This document shows positions 25,924 to 35,444 of a DNA stretch of 64,000 bases, piece after piece. The stretch lies in NCBI RefSeq assembly GCF_001029445.1, contig NZ_LDOT01000016.1, forward strand, positions 1 through 64,000. The letters run 5' to 3'. Source of the DNA: Photobacterium aquae (GTDB taxonomy: Bacteria > Pseudomonadota > Gammaproteobacteria > Enterobacterales > Vibrionaceae). Below the pieces are notes generated by a model that did not search any database, was not told the DNA's origin, and worked only from the letters and a program-made list of their open reading frames with translations. The number at the start of each line of letters is the position of its first letter. The stretch's first letter is position 1. Made by a program: the position numbers and the translations under genes.

Positions 25924-26760
25924 TTGGACATCTTTATAACAATACTAACTGGTGGTACAAGTGGGGCTATTATTTCATGGTTAGCTCGGACGTGGATATC
26001 AGAACGGTTAAAACAATCAATTAGCTTTGAGTACAGTCAAAAATTAGAGAACTACAAAACTGACTTAAACGCTAAAGTTGAAGCTATCAAACATGATAAC
26101 CAAGTTAGTCAATTGCGTACTTCTTTATTTTTTGACCATCAACGTGAAGCATATGTATCTCTAATTGCAAAAGTTGCCGAAATTAATGAGGATTGGGGTT
26201 ACTTAGCTGATTCAGATGATGGTTTGTGGGAGCGTGTCCCTTATGTCAGTTACAGAGAACTTAAAAACCTTATGCTTAAGCATCATCTTTTTCTCGATGA
26301 CGAATCGATAATGGCTTTGGATCTTATTCTAGATACTTATTCTCGGTCATTTCCGTTTGATCCGGGAGATGGTACAAGTTATCAAAACGAAACCAGTGCA
26401 TTATTAGCAACATGTGAATACTTACAGCCAAGACTAGCATCTATTTTTAGGTCCAAAATCGGAATGGTAAAAGATGAACAGCATCTTAAAGAGGTAGTAA
26501 CGCTTGCTGGGATTACATATTTAAATAGCTACAATTTTCCCGAAGTAGAAGTTCCGCCTAAAGGCGTTTTAAATACTCGAGAGGTAGAAAATGCAGCCGA
26601 TAAGGTTAGGTTGGGATTAGATAATTTCATTGATTTGTCGGAACGTTTAGATGCATTCGACGAATATTTAAGTCGAGATGGTGGCTGGATACATGAAGCT
26701 CAAACAAAAGTAAAACGTACAAATGCAATCTTGAAAAAATTCACCATACAATCTGTTTAA
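25924..26760 (+). CDS. hypothetical membrane-anchored protein, gene cassette
   Basis: The 278-residue protein starts with TTG after AGGAG. It has one N-terminal hydrophobic segment (FITILTGGTSGAIISWLA), then a coiled-coil stretch (FEYSQKLENYKTDLNAKVEA) and a helical domain. Similar layouts occur in uncharacterised proteins of defence and integron regions. No catalytic motif is seen. Confidence 0.6.
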   Translation: MDIFITILTGGTSGAIISWLARTWISERLKQSISFEYSQKLENYKTDLNAKVEAIKHDNQVSQLRTSLFFDHQREAYVSLIAKVAEINEDWGYLADSDDGLWERVPYVSYRELKNLMLKHHLFLDDESIMALDLILDTYSRSFPFDPGDGTSYQNETSALLATCEYLQPRLASIFRSKIGMVKDEQHLKEVVTLAGITYLNSYNFPEVEVPPKGVLNTREVENAADKVRLGLDNFIDLSERLDAFDEYLSRDGGWIHEAQTKVKRTNAILKKFTIQSV

Positions 26761-26850
26761 GAGTGATTCGCATCGCTTGGCATTTTTGCTATTGGTCGCG
26801 TTTAGTGTTTAAGGTGGTATGCGGAAGCATCGGTATTGCGTTGCTCATAC
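26757..26850 (+). repeat. integron attC-like site 3 (vibrio type, 3' end lost)
   Basis: TTTAAGAGTGATTCGCATCGCTTGGCATTTTTGC and TTTAGTGTTTAAGGTGGTATGCGG, then TTGCGTTGCTCA. This is the pattern of superintegron attC sites in vibrios. The expected GGCGTTA end is replaced by the IS110-type relic. Confidence 0.72.
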
Positions 26851-26965
26851 ATATGGTCTCTCCCGGTTGTCAACAACAGCTGCTGATATGATAAGGTTTG
26901 GAACTGCCACTCTATATTTACTCTGTCTACAAGGCTAAATTTGTCGAATAACTTTGGTTCTCGTT
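26851..26965 (-). mobile_element. short IS110-type relic, copy 4
   Basis: GTTGTCAACAACAGCTGC, GATAAGGTTTGG, ACTGCCACTCTA, GTCTACAAGGCTAAATTTG match copies 2 and 3. Again it is fused to a truncated attC on the left and to the T block on the right. Confidence 0.55.
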
Positions 26966-26976
26966 CTTGAACACTA

Positions 26977-27195
26977 AAGCGCCCACTCGGGCGCTTTTTT
27001 ACGTCCAGAACTTAGGCGTAAAATCACCACGCAAAGGGTAGGGCCACGTAAAACGCACTCCTCCTCCCCTCCTGCGGGCTGTGCGATCCGCAAATTATTT
27101 CAGTTTTGTTTTTCGCAATTTTCTATCGCTTCCTGCGTTGCCTAATGCCCTCTAAGCCCCTGCGAATACTGGGCTAAGGGGTAAAGTAGGGGAGA
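26977..27195 (+). repeat. terminator-block repeat T, copy 3, plus start of the phage-like module
   Basis: GCGCCCACTCGGGCGC with T run, the conserved tail, then an unrelated insert (CTCCTCCCCTCCTGCGGGC to about 27130) and TTGCCTAATGCCC, CTGCGAATACTGGGCTAAGGGG, as in the phage-like modules. The module stops after that, so the island ends here. Confidence 0.72.
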
Positions 27196-27624
27196 GTAAT
27201 ACAGCCCTGAAATCGCGTATCAGGAATTTCAAACAATGATCTAAATTTCACTATTTTTCAGTTTAATGATCTGCAGTTGTAGCGGTGGCTCTAACTTAAC
27301 TTATTGAATTTAAATAAAAGTTCGTGCTTTACGTGGCGATTGTCGGTGAGATGAAAGATCACGGGATGATCGCAATAGCAGCTAAACCAAATAAAAACAG
27401 TTGGTTAGACATTTACCAAAACTGAAATTTAGTTTTTGGGACAGTTGAATCGCTTGCAGGGAAATATCGAAACTATATGCAGAAATCTATTCAATTGGTT
27501 CAAAATGCTGAGAGTGCTCGGCACTATGCCTGCGAACCAGCCAGGTACGCACATTGGGTGATGAAAGAGAGATAGTAAATTTTGGCTGTCGCCACTTTGT
27601 CGCCACTTTTTGATTTTGGGTACG
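27196..27624. other. non-coding remnant region at the right island border
   Basis: Short broken frames only, for example one ending in YACEPARYAHWVMKER with a stop at 27571-27573. The pair TCGCCACTTTGTCGCCACTTTTTG at about 27588-27612 is a direct repeat. I cannot assign a source. Confidence 0.4.
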
Positions 27625-27652
27625 AAAAAGGCCGCTCGAAAGCGGCCTTAAA
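27625..27652 (-). terminator. terminator of guaC
   Basis: AAGGCCGCT, loop TTCG and AGCGGCCTT on the minus strand, followed by TTTTC. It lies 20 bases after the guaC stop. Confidence 0.9.
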
Positions 27653-27671
27653 TTATTCGGAAATACTGAGT

Positions 27672-28715
27672 TTACTCTTTACCGAAAACGTTGTTTTCTT
27701 GCTCTTGAACTCGGATGAAAGTCGTGCGCTTAGTTAGCTCTTTAAGCTGTGCCGCACCAACGTAGGTGCAGGTTGAGCGCACGCCGCCCATGATATCTTG
27801 GATGGTGAAATCCACTGAGCCACGGAAAGGCAATAGTACGGTTTTACCTTCAGCAGCGCGGTAGGTGGCAACACCACCAGAGTGCTTGTCCATCGCGCTT
27901 TGTGAAGACATTCCATAGAATTTCATGAACATCTTACCGTCTTGTTCGATGATTTCACCGCCGCTTTCCTCGTGGCCAGCCAGCATACCGCCTAGCATGA
28001 CGAAGTCTGCACCGCCACCGAAGGCTTTGGATACGTCACCGGCACAGGCACAACCACCGTCACCGATAATACGACCGCCAAGGCCGTGAGCTGCATCAGC
28101 ACACTCAATAATGGCTGAAAGTTGAGGGTAGCCGACACCTGTTTTAACACGGGTAGTACATACAGAACCCGGTCCAATACCCACTTTTACAATATCGGCA
28201 CCGGCAAGGATCAGTTCTTCAACCATATCACCCGTTACGACGTTACCAGCGCTGATAACCTTGTCAGGGAAGGCTGCACGTACTTTTTGTACGTACTCTA
28301 CAAGGTGTTCGGAGTAGCCGTTGGCAATGTCGATGCAAATGAAGATAAGATCATCAGAAAGCGCCATGATGTCTTTGGTTTTCTGGAAGTCAGCATCAGA
28401 TGTGCCGGTAGAAACCATTGCGTTGTTCAGTACAGAGGCATCGTTGTTGGCAACGAAGTCTGCCCAGTCAGCGACAGTGTAATGTTTGTGGATAGCCGTC
28501 ATTACACCATGCTTGGCTAGGGACTGAGCCATGCGGAAGCTACCTACAGAGTCCATGTTAGCGGCAATAATAGGTACGCCAGACCATTGACGGCCACTGT
28601 GTTTAAATGTAAACTCGCGGGTTAATTCAACTTGAGAGCGACTTTTAAGGGTAGAACGTTTCGGACGGAACAGTACATCTTTAAAGCCTAGTTTCAAGTC
28701 TTGTTCGATACGCAT
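27672..28715 (-). CDS. guaC: GMP reductase
   Basis: The 347-residue protein converts GMP to IMP with NADPH. It shows the IMPDH/GMPR barrel with the catalytic Cys in [39 protein letters not shown] and the substrate motif GMSSQ. The length matches GuaC, not IMP dehydrogenase, since CBS domains are absent. AAGGAATAACCC precedes the ATG. Confidence 0.95.
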   Translation of the reverse strand: MRIEQDLKLGFKDVLFRPKRSTLKSRSQVELTREFTFKHSGRQWSGVPIIAANMDSVGSFRMAQSLAKHGVMTAIHKHYTVADWADFVANNDASVLNNAMVSTGTSDADFQKTKDIMALSDDLIFICIDIANGYSEHLVEYVQKVRAAFPDKVISAGNVVTGDMVEELILAGADIVKVGIGPGSVCTTRVKTGVGYPQLSAIIECADAAHGLGGRIIGDGGCACAGDVSKAFGGGADFVMLGGMLAGHEESGGEIIEQDGKMFMKFYGMSSQSAMDKHSGGVATYRAAEGKTVLLPFRGSVDFTIQDIMGGVRSTCTYVGAAQLKELTKRTTFIRVQEQENNVFGKE

Positions 28716-28809
28716 TGGGTTATTCCTTTTCTCGACCTAATTATCGAATAGTTGCTTTCTGGCTTTCAGCTATTGGCAGATAGCGGTTAGATCACCGGAA
28801 AGCAGGCAC

Positions 28810-28845
28810 AAAAAAACCGGAGCGTTGGCAGACGCTCCGGTTTTC
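28810..28845 (-). terminator. terminator-like hairpin in the guaC leader
   Basis: On the minus strand AAAACCGGAGCGT, six-base loop and ACGCTCCGGTTTT form an 11-13 pair stem followed by a run of seven T residues. It lies directly after the predicted guaC transcription start and about 100 bases before the gene, pointing to premature termination or a short leader RNA. Confidence 0.75.
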
Positions 28846-28848
28846 AGC

Positions 28849-28876
28849 ATTATAGGCAGAGAAAGTTAATTAGCAA
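28849..28876 (-). promoter_or_regulatory. sigma-70 type promoter upstream of guaC
   Basis: Minus strand: TTGCTA (28876-28871), 16-base spacer, perfect TATAAT (28854-28849). Transcription would start near 28842, that is, at the foot of the hairpin. Confidence 0.65.
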
Positions 28877-29269
28877 GACTGATAATGTAAATTTTTTTGT
28901 GTTATCTTCCCGAAGATTATAAATCCATTTTCCCTTAGTGCTAAACAGGTTTCATATCTGGGTGATCTGTTCTTTGGGCAAAACAACTGTTCCCTTCCAA
29001 TTAATATTATTCATTTCTTTGAGAATGTTTAAGCAAGACATGTCTTTGCCTTGTTCAAAAATCAATATTTTGCTATTGACTTTAAATATTAAGCTTGTAT
29101 TTCCACCTTTTGCCGGCCTCATTATTAAGTTATAAAAATCATTGCCTTATGTCTTTTAGGCGGCTTCTTTTATTTTTTTAATTTGTGATAGAGGAATGAA
29201 AATATGCTTTGTAAGCCATGGTAAGGTAATAAATAGAGGGAAGGCAGAAATGAAATAAAGGATAGGGCA
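28877..29269. other. intergenic region without a gene
   Basis: About 390 AT-rich bases between divergent transcription units. A 65-residue open frame at 28938-29135 lacks a ribosome site and protein-like character. Confidence 0.45.
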
Positions 29270-30220
29270 ATGCGAGTGAAATTCCTTACTTTAATTGTGC
29301 TTATAATGACGGTGAGTGCATGTAAATATGAGTCTCCTAGTCAAGCTTTGGGGGTTCTTGAACGTGACAGGGTGACTTATTCTGCGACAGCGAGCGAAAT
29401 TATTCGTGAATTACCCGTAAAGGAAGGGAGTTTTGTTGAGCAAGGAGAGTTATTGGTCAGGTTGGATAGCAAAAATCAGCAAGCGGTTTTGGCTCATGCT
29501 ATGGCTGATGAGGCAAAAGCTGCTGCCCATTTGTTGAAATTGACAAATGGTGAACGGCCCGAAGATATAGCAGCGGCCCAGGCGAAAGTTGCCCGAGCGC
29601 AAGCACAGCTTACAGAGGCTGAGAAAAATTACCGCCGTAAGGCAGAATTAGTTGCCAAAAAGCTGATCAGCCAATCAGAAAAAGACACGGCCTTGGCTGT
29701 TCGTGATTCAGCGCGAGCGCAGCTTGACTCCGATAGGGAAAAGTTTGACAAGTTGACCGCCGGTGCTCGCCTAGAAGATATTGAACAGGCAAAAGCAGAA
29801 TTGCTGGCGGCCAAGGCCGATGTGGCGTTGCAGGAGCAAAAACTGGCAGAGCTAGATATTGTGGCAACCCGAGACGGTATTTTGGATAACTTGCCTTATA
29901 ACCTAGGGGAGCGGGTTCCTGTTAATGGTATCGTTGCCGTTATGCAGGCTGGTGTTCGCCCGTATGCACGTGTTTATGTACCGGCTGAGCACCGGGGGAA
30001 TATGGCCCCAGGGGTGAGTGTCACTGTGCATGTAGATGGGGTTGAAACGGCAATGGAGGGAACGGTGCGTTGGGTGGCGACTGAGCCATCGTTTACTCCT
30101 TATTATGCACTTACCGAGGACGAGCGGACGCGGTTGATGTATTTGGCGGAGGTCGATTTGCCCGAAAGCGCGGCTAATCTGCCATCAGGTATTCCATCAC
30201 AGGTAGATTTGTTGGAGTAA
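29270..30220 (+). CDS. HlyD-family periplasmic adaptor lipoprotein (YbhG-like)
   Basis: The 316-residue protein has a lipobox (LIMTVSACK, Cys18), a biotinyl-lipoyl-like half motif (ELPVKEGSFVEQGELLVRLD), a long alpha-helical hairpin rich in Ala/Glu/Lys (residues 70-185) and a C-terminal barrel. It bridges an inner-membrane ABC exporter to an outer-membrane channel. It is the first gene of a three-gene set; the ATPase starts four bases after its stop. Confidence 0.9.
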   Translation: MRVKFLTLIVLIMTVSACKYESPSQALGVLERDRVTYSATASEIIRELPVKEGSFVEQGELLVRLDSKNQQAVLAHAMADEAKAAAHLLKLTNGERPEDIAAAQAKVARAQAQLTEAEKNYRRKAELVAKKLISQSEKDTALAVRDSARAQLDSDREKFDKLTAGARLEDIEQAKAELLAAKADVALQEQKLAELDIVATRDGILDNLPYNLGERVPVNGIVAVMQAGVRPYARVYVPAEHRGNMAPGVSVTVHVDGVETAMEGTVRWVATEPSFTPYYALTEDERTRLMYLAEVDLPESAANLPSGIPSQVDLLE

Positions 30221-30223
30221 CCA

Positions 30224-31150
30224 ATGACAGAGTACGCGATTCAGGCGAGCAAGGTCGTAAAAAAATTTGGTAATTTTAGCGCGATCAACAACATTACTCT
30301 CAATGTACCCAAAGGATCAATTTACGGTTTCCTTGGGCCGAACGGGTGTGGAAAGTCAACCACAATTCGCGTGTTGACCGGGTTGCTCTGTCCTACAGAG
30401 GGGGAGGTTTCTGTACTTGGACTTACCATTCCCGAGCAATCGGAATTGCTGCGTTTGAAAATTGGTTATATGACGCAGAAATTCTCACTTTACGACGATT
30501 TGAGCGTTTGTGAGAACCTTGAATTTATCGGCCAGATCTTCGGTATGGAAAAAGCGGTGCTGGCTAAAAGAGTTGATGAGCAGCTTGTCAGATATGGTTT
30601 GGATAAGCGTCGCCATCAGCGGGTATCAGGGATGAGTGGAGGACAGAAACAGCGTCTGTCGCTGGCGGCGGCAACAATGCACAATCCGGAATTGCTTTTC
30701 CTTGATGAGCCAACATCGGCAGTCGATCCTGAAAACAGGCGAGAGTTCTGGGAGCAGCTGTTTGATTTGTCTGCCCAAGGAACAACGATTTTGGTGACTA
30801 CTCACTATATGGATGAAGCTGAACGTTGTCATCGGCTGGCTATCATGGAAGCAGGAGAGATCCGAGCCGATGGTTCGCCGGAACAGTTGATGGACGAGAT
30901 GGGGGTACAGGTCATCGAGATCAAAGCTGAGCGGTTGCGTGAGTTAAAAGATAAGTTACTGTTGCTACCAGAGATCAGATCCGCAGCTCAACTTGGTATT
31001 CGCTTACGGGTATTGGTTAATCAAGACGTTCAGCAGCCGATGGTATGGCTGAAGGATAAATTCCCACAACTTATTGATTGTGAAATGAATATCGCCCGAC
31101 CGAGTTTGGAGGATGTCTTTGTTTCGGTAACAGGAAAGGGACGGCAATGA
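30224..31150 (+). CDS. ABC transporter ATP-binding protein (YbhF-like, single domain)
   Basis: The 308-residue protein has Walker A GPNGCGKSTT, signature SGGQKQRLSL and Walker B LLFLDEPTSAVD, plus the H-loop VTTHYMDEAERC. The C-terminal extension (about 80 residues) is typical of ABC-2 drug exporters. E. coli YbhF is a fusion of two such domains; this one has a single domain. It overlaps the permease gene by four bases. Confidence 0.92.
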   Translation: MTEYAIQASKVVKKFGNFSAINNITLNVPKGSIYGFLGPNGCGKSTTIRVLTGLLCPTEGEVSVLGLTIPEQSELLRLKIGYMTQKFSLYDDLSVCENLEFIGQIFGMEKAVLAKRVDEQLVRYGLDKRRHQRVSGMSGGQKQRLSLAAATMHNPELLFLDEPTSAVDPENRREFWEQLFDLSAQGTTILVTTHYMDEAERCHRLAIMEAGEIRADGSPEQLMDEMGVQVIEIKAERLRELKDKLLLLPEIRSAAQLGIRLRVLVNQDVQQPMVWLKDKFPQLIDCEMNIARPSLEDVFVSVTGKGRQ

Positions 31151-32244
31151 AGAGTTTTTATCGAATGAAGGCAATTATGGTGAAGGAGATTCGCCAATTG
31201 TCTCGAGATCGAATTACTTTTGGTATGGTCGTTATGATCCCTTTGATTCAGTTGTTGCTATTTGGGTTTGCTATTAATACCGATGTGCGAAATATCCCGA
31301 TTGCTGTTGTTGATCAAAGTGGTAGTGCTGCTGGTCGAATTGTTACTGAATCGGTGAGAGTGACACAGGTCGTTAATGTCAAACACCAGTTCAGTACCCC
31401 ACAGGAAGCGGAGCGGGCAATAGCGGAAGGAGATGTCAGGGCGGCATTGATCCTTCCAAGTGATTTGACCCAGCGGGCCATGCAAGGGAGAGTTTTGGGG
31501 CAGTGGATTGTCGACGGTTCGGATACCATGATCAGTGCAGCCATTCTGGGGCTACAATTTATGCCACTGACCGATTTGGATTTTGAAGTACGACCTGTGG
31601 TGAAAAAAACCTTCGAGGTGGTGCTTTACTATAATCCGACCCAGCGTTCGGCGATCAATATTATCCCTGGCTTACTTGGCGTTATTCTTACCATGACGAT
31701 GATATTGTTCACCAGCGCAGCGATAGTGAGAGAGCGTGAGCGAGGCAACCTAGAACTGTTAATTACTACGCCTATTCATTCAATGGAACTGATGGTGGCA
31801 AAAATCGTTCCTTATATTTTTGTCGGTTTAATTCAGGTTGTGATTATCCTTGGGTTGGGTTATTGGATATTTAATGTGCCAATAAATGGAGCAATAAGTC
31901 AGATCCTTCTAGGTACCTTGTTATTTATTTCCGCCAGTCTGACTTTAGGGTTGGTTATTTCAACCATTGCCACGACACAATTGCAGGCGATGCAAATGAC
32001 AGTATTTATTTTATTACCGTCAATATTGTTGTCGGGCTTTATGTTTCCTTATGAAGCGATGCCAGTAGTTGCACAATGGATTGCTGAGGTCTTGCCTGCG
32101 ACGCATTTCATGCGGGTGATCCGAGGTATTGTGCTTCGGGGGGCAGATGTTATCGATTTGTGGAGAGATACGCTTTGGCTAGCGGGCTTTACGTTGATTG
32201 GTCTGCTAGTGGCAGCCAAACGTTTCAGAAAATCTCTGGATTGA
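31147..32244 (+). CDS. ABC-2 type permease (YbhS/YbhR-like)
   Basis: The 365-residue protein has an N-terminal helix, a large periplasmic loop (residues 45-175) and five helices at the C-terminus with the ABC-2 motif (RERERGNLELLITTPI, then PSILLSGFMFPYEAMP). Only one permease gene is present whereas E. coli has the pair ybhS-ybhR, so a homodimer is expected. Confidence 0.9.
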   Translation: MKSFYRMKAIMVKEIRQLSRDRITFGMVVMIPLIQLLLFGFAINTDVRNIPIAVVDQSGSAAGRIVTESVRVTQVVNVKHQFSTPQEAERAIAEGDVRAALILPSDLTQRAMQGRVLGQWIVDGSDTMISAAILGLQFMPLTDLDFEVRPVVKKTFEVVLYYNPTQRSAINIIPGLLGVILTMTMILFTSAAIVRERERGNLELLITTPIHSMELMVAKIVPYIFVGLIQVVIILGLGYWIFNVPINGAISQILLGTLLFISASLTLGLVISTIATTQLQAMQMTVFILLPSILLSGFMFPYEAMPVVAQWIAEVLPATHFMRVIRGIVLRGADVIDLWRDTLWLAGFTLIGLLVAAKRFRKSLD

Positions 32245-32622
32245 ACATGTCCTTTTGTCTGGCTAGCTGTTTACAATTGTATTGATTTTTAAGATTGAGT
32301 TATTTTAGAGGTGGTTATTTTGCGTGATGAAAAATGCTCGCAAAACAACTATCTGCTAGTATTTTGTTTAACTTTTGATCTTTTATTGTTTGTTTATTAT
32401 TCGCAATTTGATTTGAGATAAAAATAAACTATCTAACCTCACTATTTGGAACATCTCTTTAGGTAAACACTAGTGATTTGTGTATTATTTTGCGTGAGGA
32501 ATAAAAATACCAATAACTCAAATCGCCAATTTTACGGCGCGTCAAGGACGGTATTTTGGCGAAGGTGACGTCGTGTCTCAAAGGGTTAACAATTAGCTCA
32601 CGAGATATAAAGGAATGGGTAA
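32245..32622. other. intergenic region upstream of the chemoreceptor
   Basis: About 380 AT-rich bases with the chemoreceptor promoter. I see repeated CAATTTTACGGCGC and GTATTTTGGCGAAGG elements that may pair weakly, but no riboswitch consensus. Confidence 0.4.
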
Positions 32623-34182
32623 ATGAAAAAAATAATATTAATTGTCGTTAGCATCATGTTTGCAATCGCGGCGATAACAAGTATCTCATCAACGTCTTAT
32701 ATCTCACATCAAGAGATAGATAAGATTATTTTAAAGAAATCAACGGCTCAGGCTGAATTACTCGCAAAGAATGTGGAATATATTCTTTCTAGCTCATCAG
32801 CGCCTATAGATGACTTACAAGCATTGCTTCTTTCACTTAAGTCACGCACAGATATTAGCTATGCAGTTGTTATAGATAAAAATATTAAAGCTGTAGCGCA
32901 CAGTGATGTAGAGAAAATCAATAAAATTTATAATGACAGCTATACCATAGATAGCGCAGCTAGAGGTAAGGCGCAGCATTCAAAATGGTATGCAGATGTG
33001 CAGGAAGTGTGGGTTTACGACATCATGGTACCGGTCTATGTTAATGGACAGTTATACGGTGCATTAGACATTGGTATTCCTATCACTGAAGTTAGCGATG
33101 CGGCTAACGACATTATGATGACTCAGTTGATTGTTATCCTTTCTATCTTTGTCCTTTGTGGCTGTGCCTTGATGGTGTTACTTGGACGCATGTTCAAGCC
33201 ACTTGTTGGTTTGCAGTACGCACTTGAGAATATTTCCAAAGGTGATGGTGATTTGACTATTCGCTTGCCGGTAAAAGGTGACGATGAAATTGCCCATATC
33301 TCGAAAGCGTTCAATGTTTTCATTAGCAAAATTAACGATATTGTCGCGCAAGTTGTAAATACTGGCCATGCATTGGGACAGTCTGCCTCAGAAGTGCGTA
33401 ATCAATCCCAGCATGCGCTTTCTCGAGGTCATGAGCAGAGCGAGCAATCGTTACTGGTGGTTACCTCGATGAATGAGATGATTGCAACAATTAGCGAAAT
33501 TTCTCAAAACGCTGCGGGTGCAGCTGAATCGGCTGAGCAGGCAAACTTGGAAACGCAAGAAGGTCGTCAGATCCTTCAGCATGCTACCAGCAAGATTGTT
33601 GCCCTTGCAGAGCAGATGAATGCGATGGCGGAAGTGATTACAGCGCTGGCAGGGAAAACCCAGTCGATTGGTTCGATTTTAGATGTTATCCGTGGGATAT
33701 CGGAACAAACTAACTTGCTGGCGTTGAATGCGGCTATTGAAGCGGCTCGTGCTGGTGAGGCGGGTCGCGGCTTTGCAGTTGTTGCCGATGAGGTACGTAA
33801 TCTGGCCACCAAGACAGCGCATTCAACAGAAGAGATCCAGACGATGATCGATCAGCTTCAGCATGAGGCACAAAATGCGGTGGATGCAATGGATAGCAGT
33901 AAGCAGTTGACGGCGGAAGGGGCTGAATCGACAGAAAAAGCCCAGCAGGCCTTGGAGCTGATTTCTGCTCAAGTGATGACTATTTTGGATATGAATACGC
34001 AAGTTGCGACGGCGACAGAAGAGCAGTCAAGCGTAGCCAATGAGATCAACTTGAATATGGATACCGTTGACCGTTCAGTGAAGGTCGGTCTGGAGGCAAG
34101 CCAAGAGCTAGAGCAAACTAGCCGTGAGTTGGCTGAGTTGGCGAAGGATCTTGATCAGCAAGTGGGCTCATTCCGAGTTTAA
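32623..34182 (+). CDS. methyl-accepting chemotaxis protein
   Basis: The 519-residue protein has a first membrane helix (about residues 3-23), a periplasmic sensor of about 140 residues, a second helix (about 165-190), a HAMP domain with LEN-type helix and DGDLTIRLP, and the signalling hairpin tip ([20 protein letters not shown], about residues 355-375). It controls CheA in flagellar chemotaxis; ligand unknown. It stands alone, as most vibrio receptors do. Confidence 0.93.
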   Translation: MKKIILIVVSIMFAIAAITSISSTSYISHQEIDKIILKKSTAQAELLAKNVEYILSSSSAPIDDLQALLLSLKSRTDISYAVVIDKNIKAVAHSDVEKINKIYNDSYTIDSAARGKAQHSKWYADVQEVWVYDIMVPVYVNGQLYGALDIGIPITEVSDAANDIMMTQLIVILSIFVLCGCALMVLLGRMFKPLVGLQYALENISKGDGDLTIRLPVKGDDEIAHISKAFNVFISKINDIVAQVVNTGHALGQSASEVRNQSQHALSRGHEQSEQSLLVVTSMNEMIATISEISQNAAGAAESAEQANLETQEGRQILQHATSKIVALAEQMNAMAEVITALAGKTQSIGSILDVIRGISEQTNLLALNAAIEAARAGEAGRGFAVVADEVRNLATKTAHSTEEIQTMIDQLQHEAQNAVDAMDSSKQLTAEGAESTEKAQQALELISAQVMTILDMNTQVATATEEQSSVANEINLNMDTVDRSVKVGLEASQELEQTSRELAELAKDLDQQVGSFRV

Positions 34183-34226
34183 TCAGCGCCTGCTTACTGT
34201 TTGTCTGTCACAGTGTTATTATGAGA

Positions 34227-34253
34227 AAAGACCGCCGAGAGCGGTCTTTTTTA
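34227..34253 (+). terminator. terminator of the chemoreceptor gene
   Basis: AAAAGACCGC, loop and GCGGTCTTTT with a T run 45 bases after the stop. Confidence 0.88.
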
Positions 34254-34467
34254 TGCACCAGTGGATCGAGACAGTGAACTTACTGAGGTATGTTCTGTGT
34301 TGCCAATAAATATATGAAGCAAAGATGTGATTAGATATGTGGGTTAGCTGTGACATTACGGGCAAAAAGTGCACAACTATGTCAAAATTTTCTGATTTGA
34401 GCCTCAATATCTTTCAATATTTGATAATCTTTGCATAATCTAGCAGACTCAGTGAACTTCAGGTGCA

Positions 34468-34809
34468 TTGGCCTTGTTTAGCAAAAGAAAAACAAAAAAT
34501 GTATTTCCTCTCGACTTTTATGGTGAAGAGGGGAGTTGGCGCTTTATTATCCGGGCGGAGCATCCTCGCGAAGTGTTAGATGCAATGTACTGGCGTGCCT
34601 ATATTTCTTGTCACCGGAAAGACTTTGATTTGTTGCACATGGCAACAGCAAAGTTTAATTATAAATATAACTATTCAGCCTCGGATGGATCTGAGCTTCA
34701 TTATGCATCAGGCTCGGACGCACTGCGTGTTAATATGATGGGCCCAATAGTACCTATCTCGTCGATTTTAAAGAAGTTTTCTAAAGATAAAACACAAGAC
34801 GACGAATAA
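34468..34809 (+). CDS. hypothetical protein
   Basis: A 113-residue protein with a TTG start (CAGGTG upstream), basic N-terminus and aromatic-rich middle (HYASGSDALRVNMMGPIVPI). No signal or membrane segment. Family not recognised. Confidence 0.55.
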   Translation: MALFSKRKTKNVFPLDFYGEEGSWRFIIRAEHPREVLDAMYWRAYISCHRKDFDLLHMATAKFNYKYNYSASDGSELHYASGSDALRVNMMGPIVPISSILKKFSKDKTQDDE

Positions 34810-34850
34810 ATATCTGGTTAATTATTTTTGCCGAATATATCGTTTGATTA

Positions 34851-34880
34851 ATAAAAAAGGTGCATGATGCACCTTTTTTA
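34851..34880. terminator. bidirectional terminator
   Basis: AAAAAAGGTGCAT and ATGCACCTTTTTT form a symmetrical hairpin between convergent genes. Confidence 0.9.
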
Positions 34881-34903
34881 TTTTGGGGAATATATAAGCG
34901 GAA

Positions 34904-35233
34904 TTAATGGGCGTGGGTATGACCGGCGAGATTAATTACGCCAATACCGATAGCGATAATGATCATTCCTAACCACACTTTCGGGTCGAGTTGCTGCTTA
35001 TAAATAATGGCTGACATAGCGGCAACGCTGATGATTGCCATCCCTGCCCATAAGGCATGCACGATTCCGACCGGAAGGGTACGCATTGCTTGTCCTAGGC
35101 ACAGGAAAGCGACCAGGTGACCAAGGATGACAATGCAGCTTGGGAGCCATTGAGTGAAGCCATTTGTGGCGCGAAGTGCTACATGTGAAGTTGCTTCAGC
35201 AAAGACGCCCAAGAAAAGGAAAATCCAACCCAT
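34904..35233 (-). CDS. small multidrug resistance (SMR) family transporter
   Basis: The 109-residue protein has four helices with the essential membrane Glu in the first (GVFAEATSHVALRAT, Glu13) and the dimer motif ALWAGMA in the third. SMR dimers export cations with protons; subtype (multidrug or guanidinium) cannot be decided by eye. The tail GHTHAH is His-rich. A LysR gene is divergent, 211 bases away, and likely regulates it. Confidence 0.85.
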   Translation of the reverse strand: MGWIFLFLGVFAEATSHVALRATNGFTQWLPSCIVILGHLVAFLCLGQAMRTLPVGIVHALWAGMAIISVAAMSAIIYKQQLDPKVWLGMIIIAIGIGVINLAGHTHAH

Positions 35234-35444
35234 TTTAATTCTCGTTGTTGATGTTCTCGTTAGGCTTATCAGTATAAATATTTCTTCTGAGATGATAATG
35301 CCTTCCTATTGCAAATAAATATTACACATGGGTAATAATTGGCGTTCAATAGCGTCAAGAGGTGACAATTATGAGCAGGACGATAGACTGGTCGGCTTAT
35401 TTGAACGTAGCGCTCATGGATGAGATTGAACGAGTGAGAGAGTC

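Noticed and set aside
17971..27195. CRISPR array or defence island with known effector
   Set aside because: The repeats are long, few and irregular with genes between them; no cas, restriction, or known defence enzyme was recognised.
27424..27612. Phage integrase C-terminus at the right border of the island
   Set aside because: The short frames lack the R-H-R-Y tyrosine recombinase residues; no basis for calling an integrase.
32245..32622. c-di-GMP riboswitch ahead of the chemoreceptor
   Set aside because: The conserved core sequences of the GEMM motif were not found.
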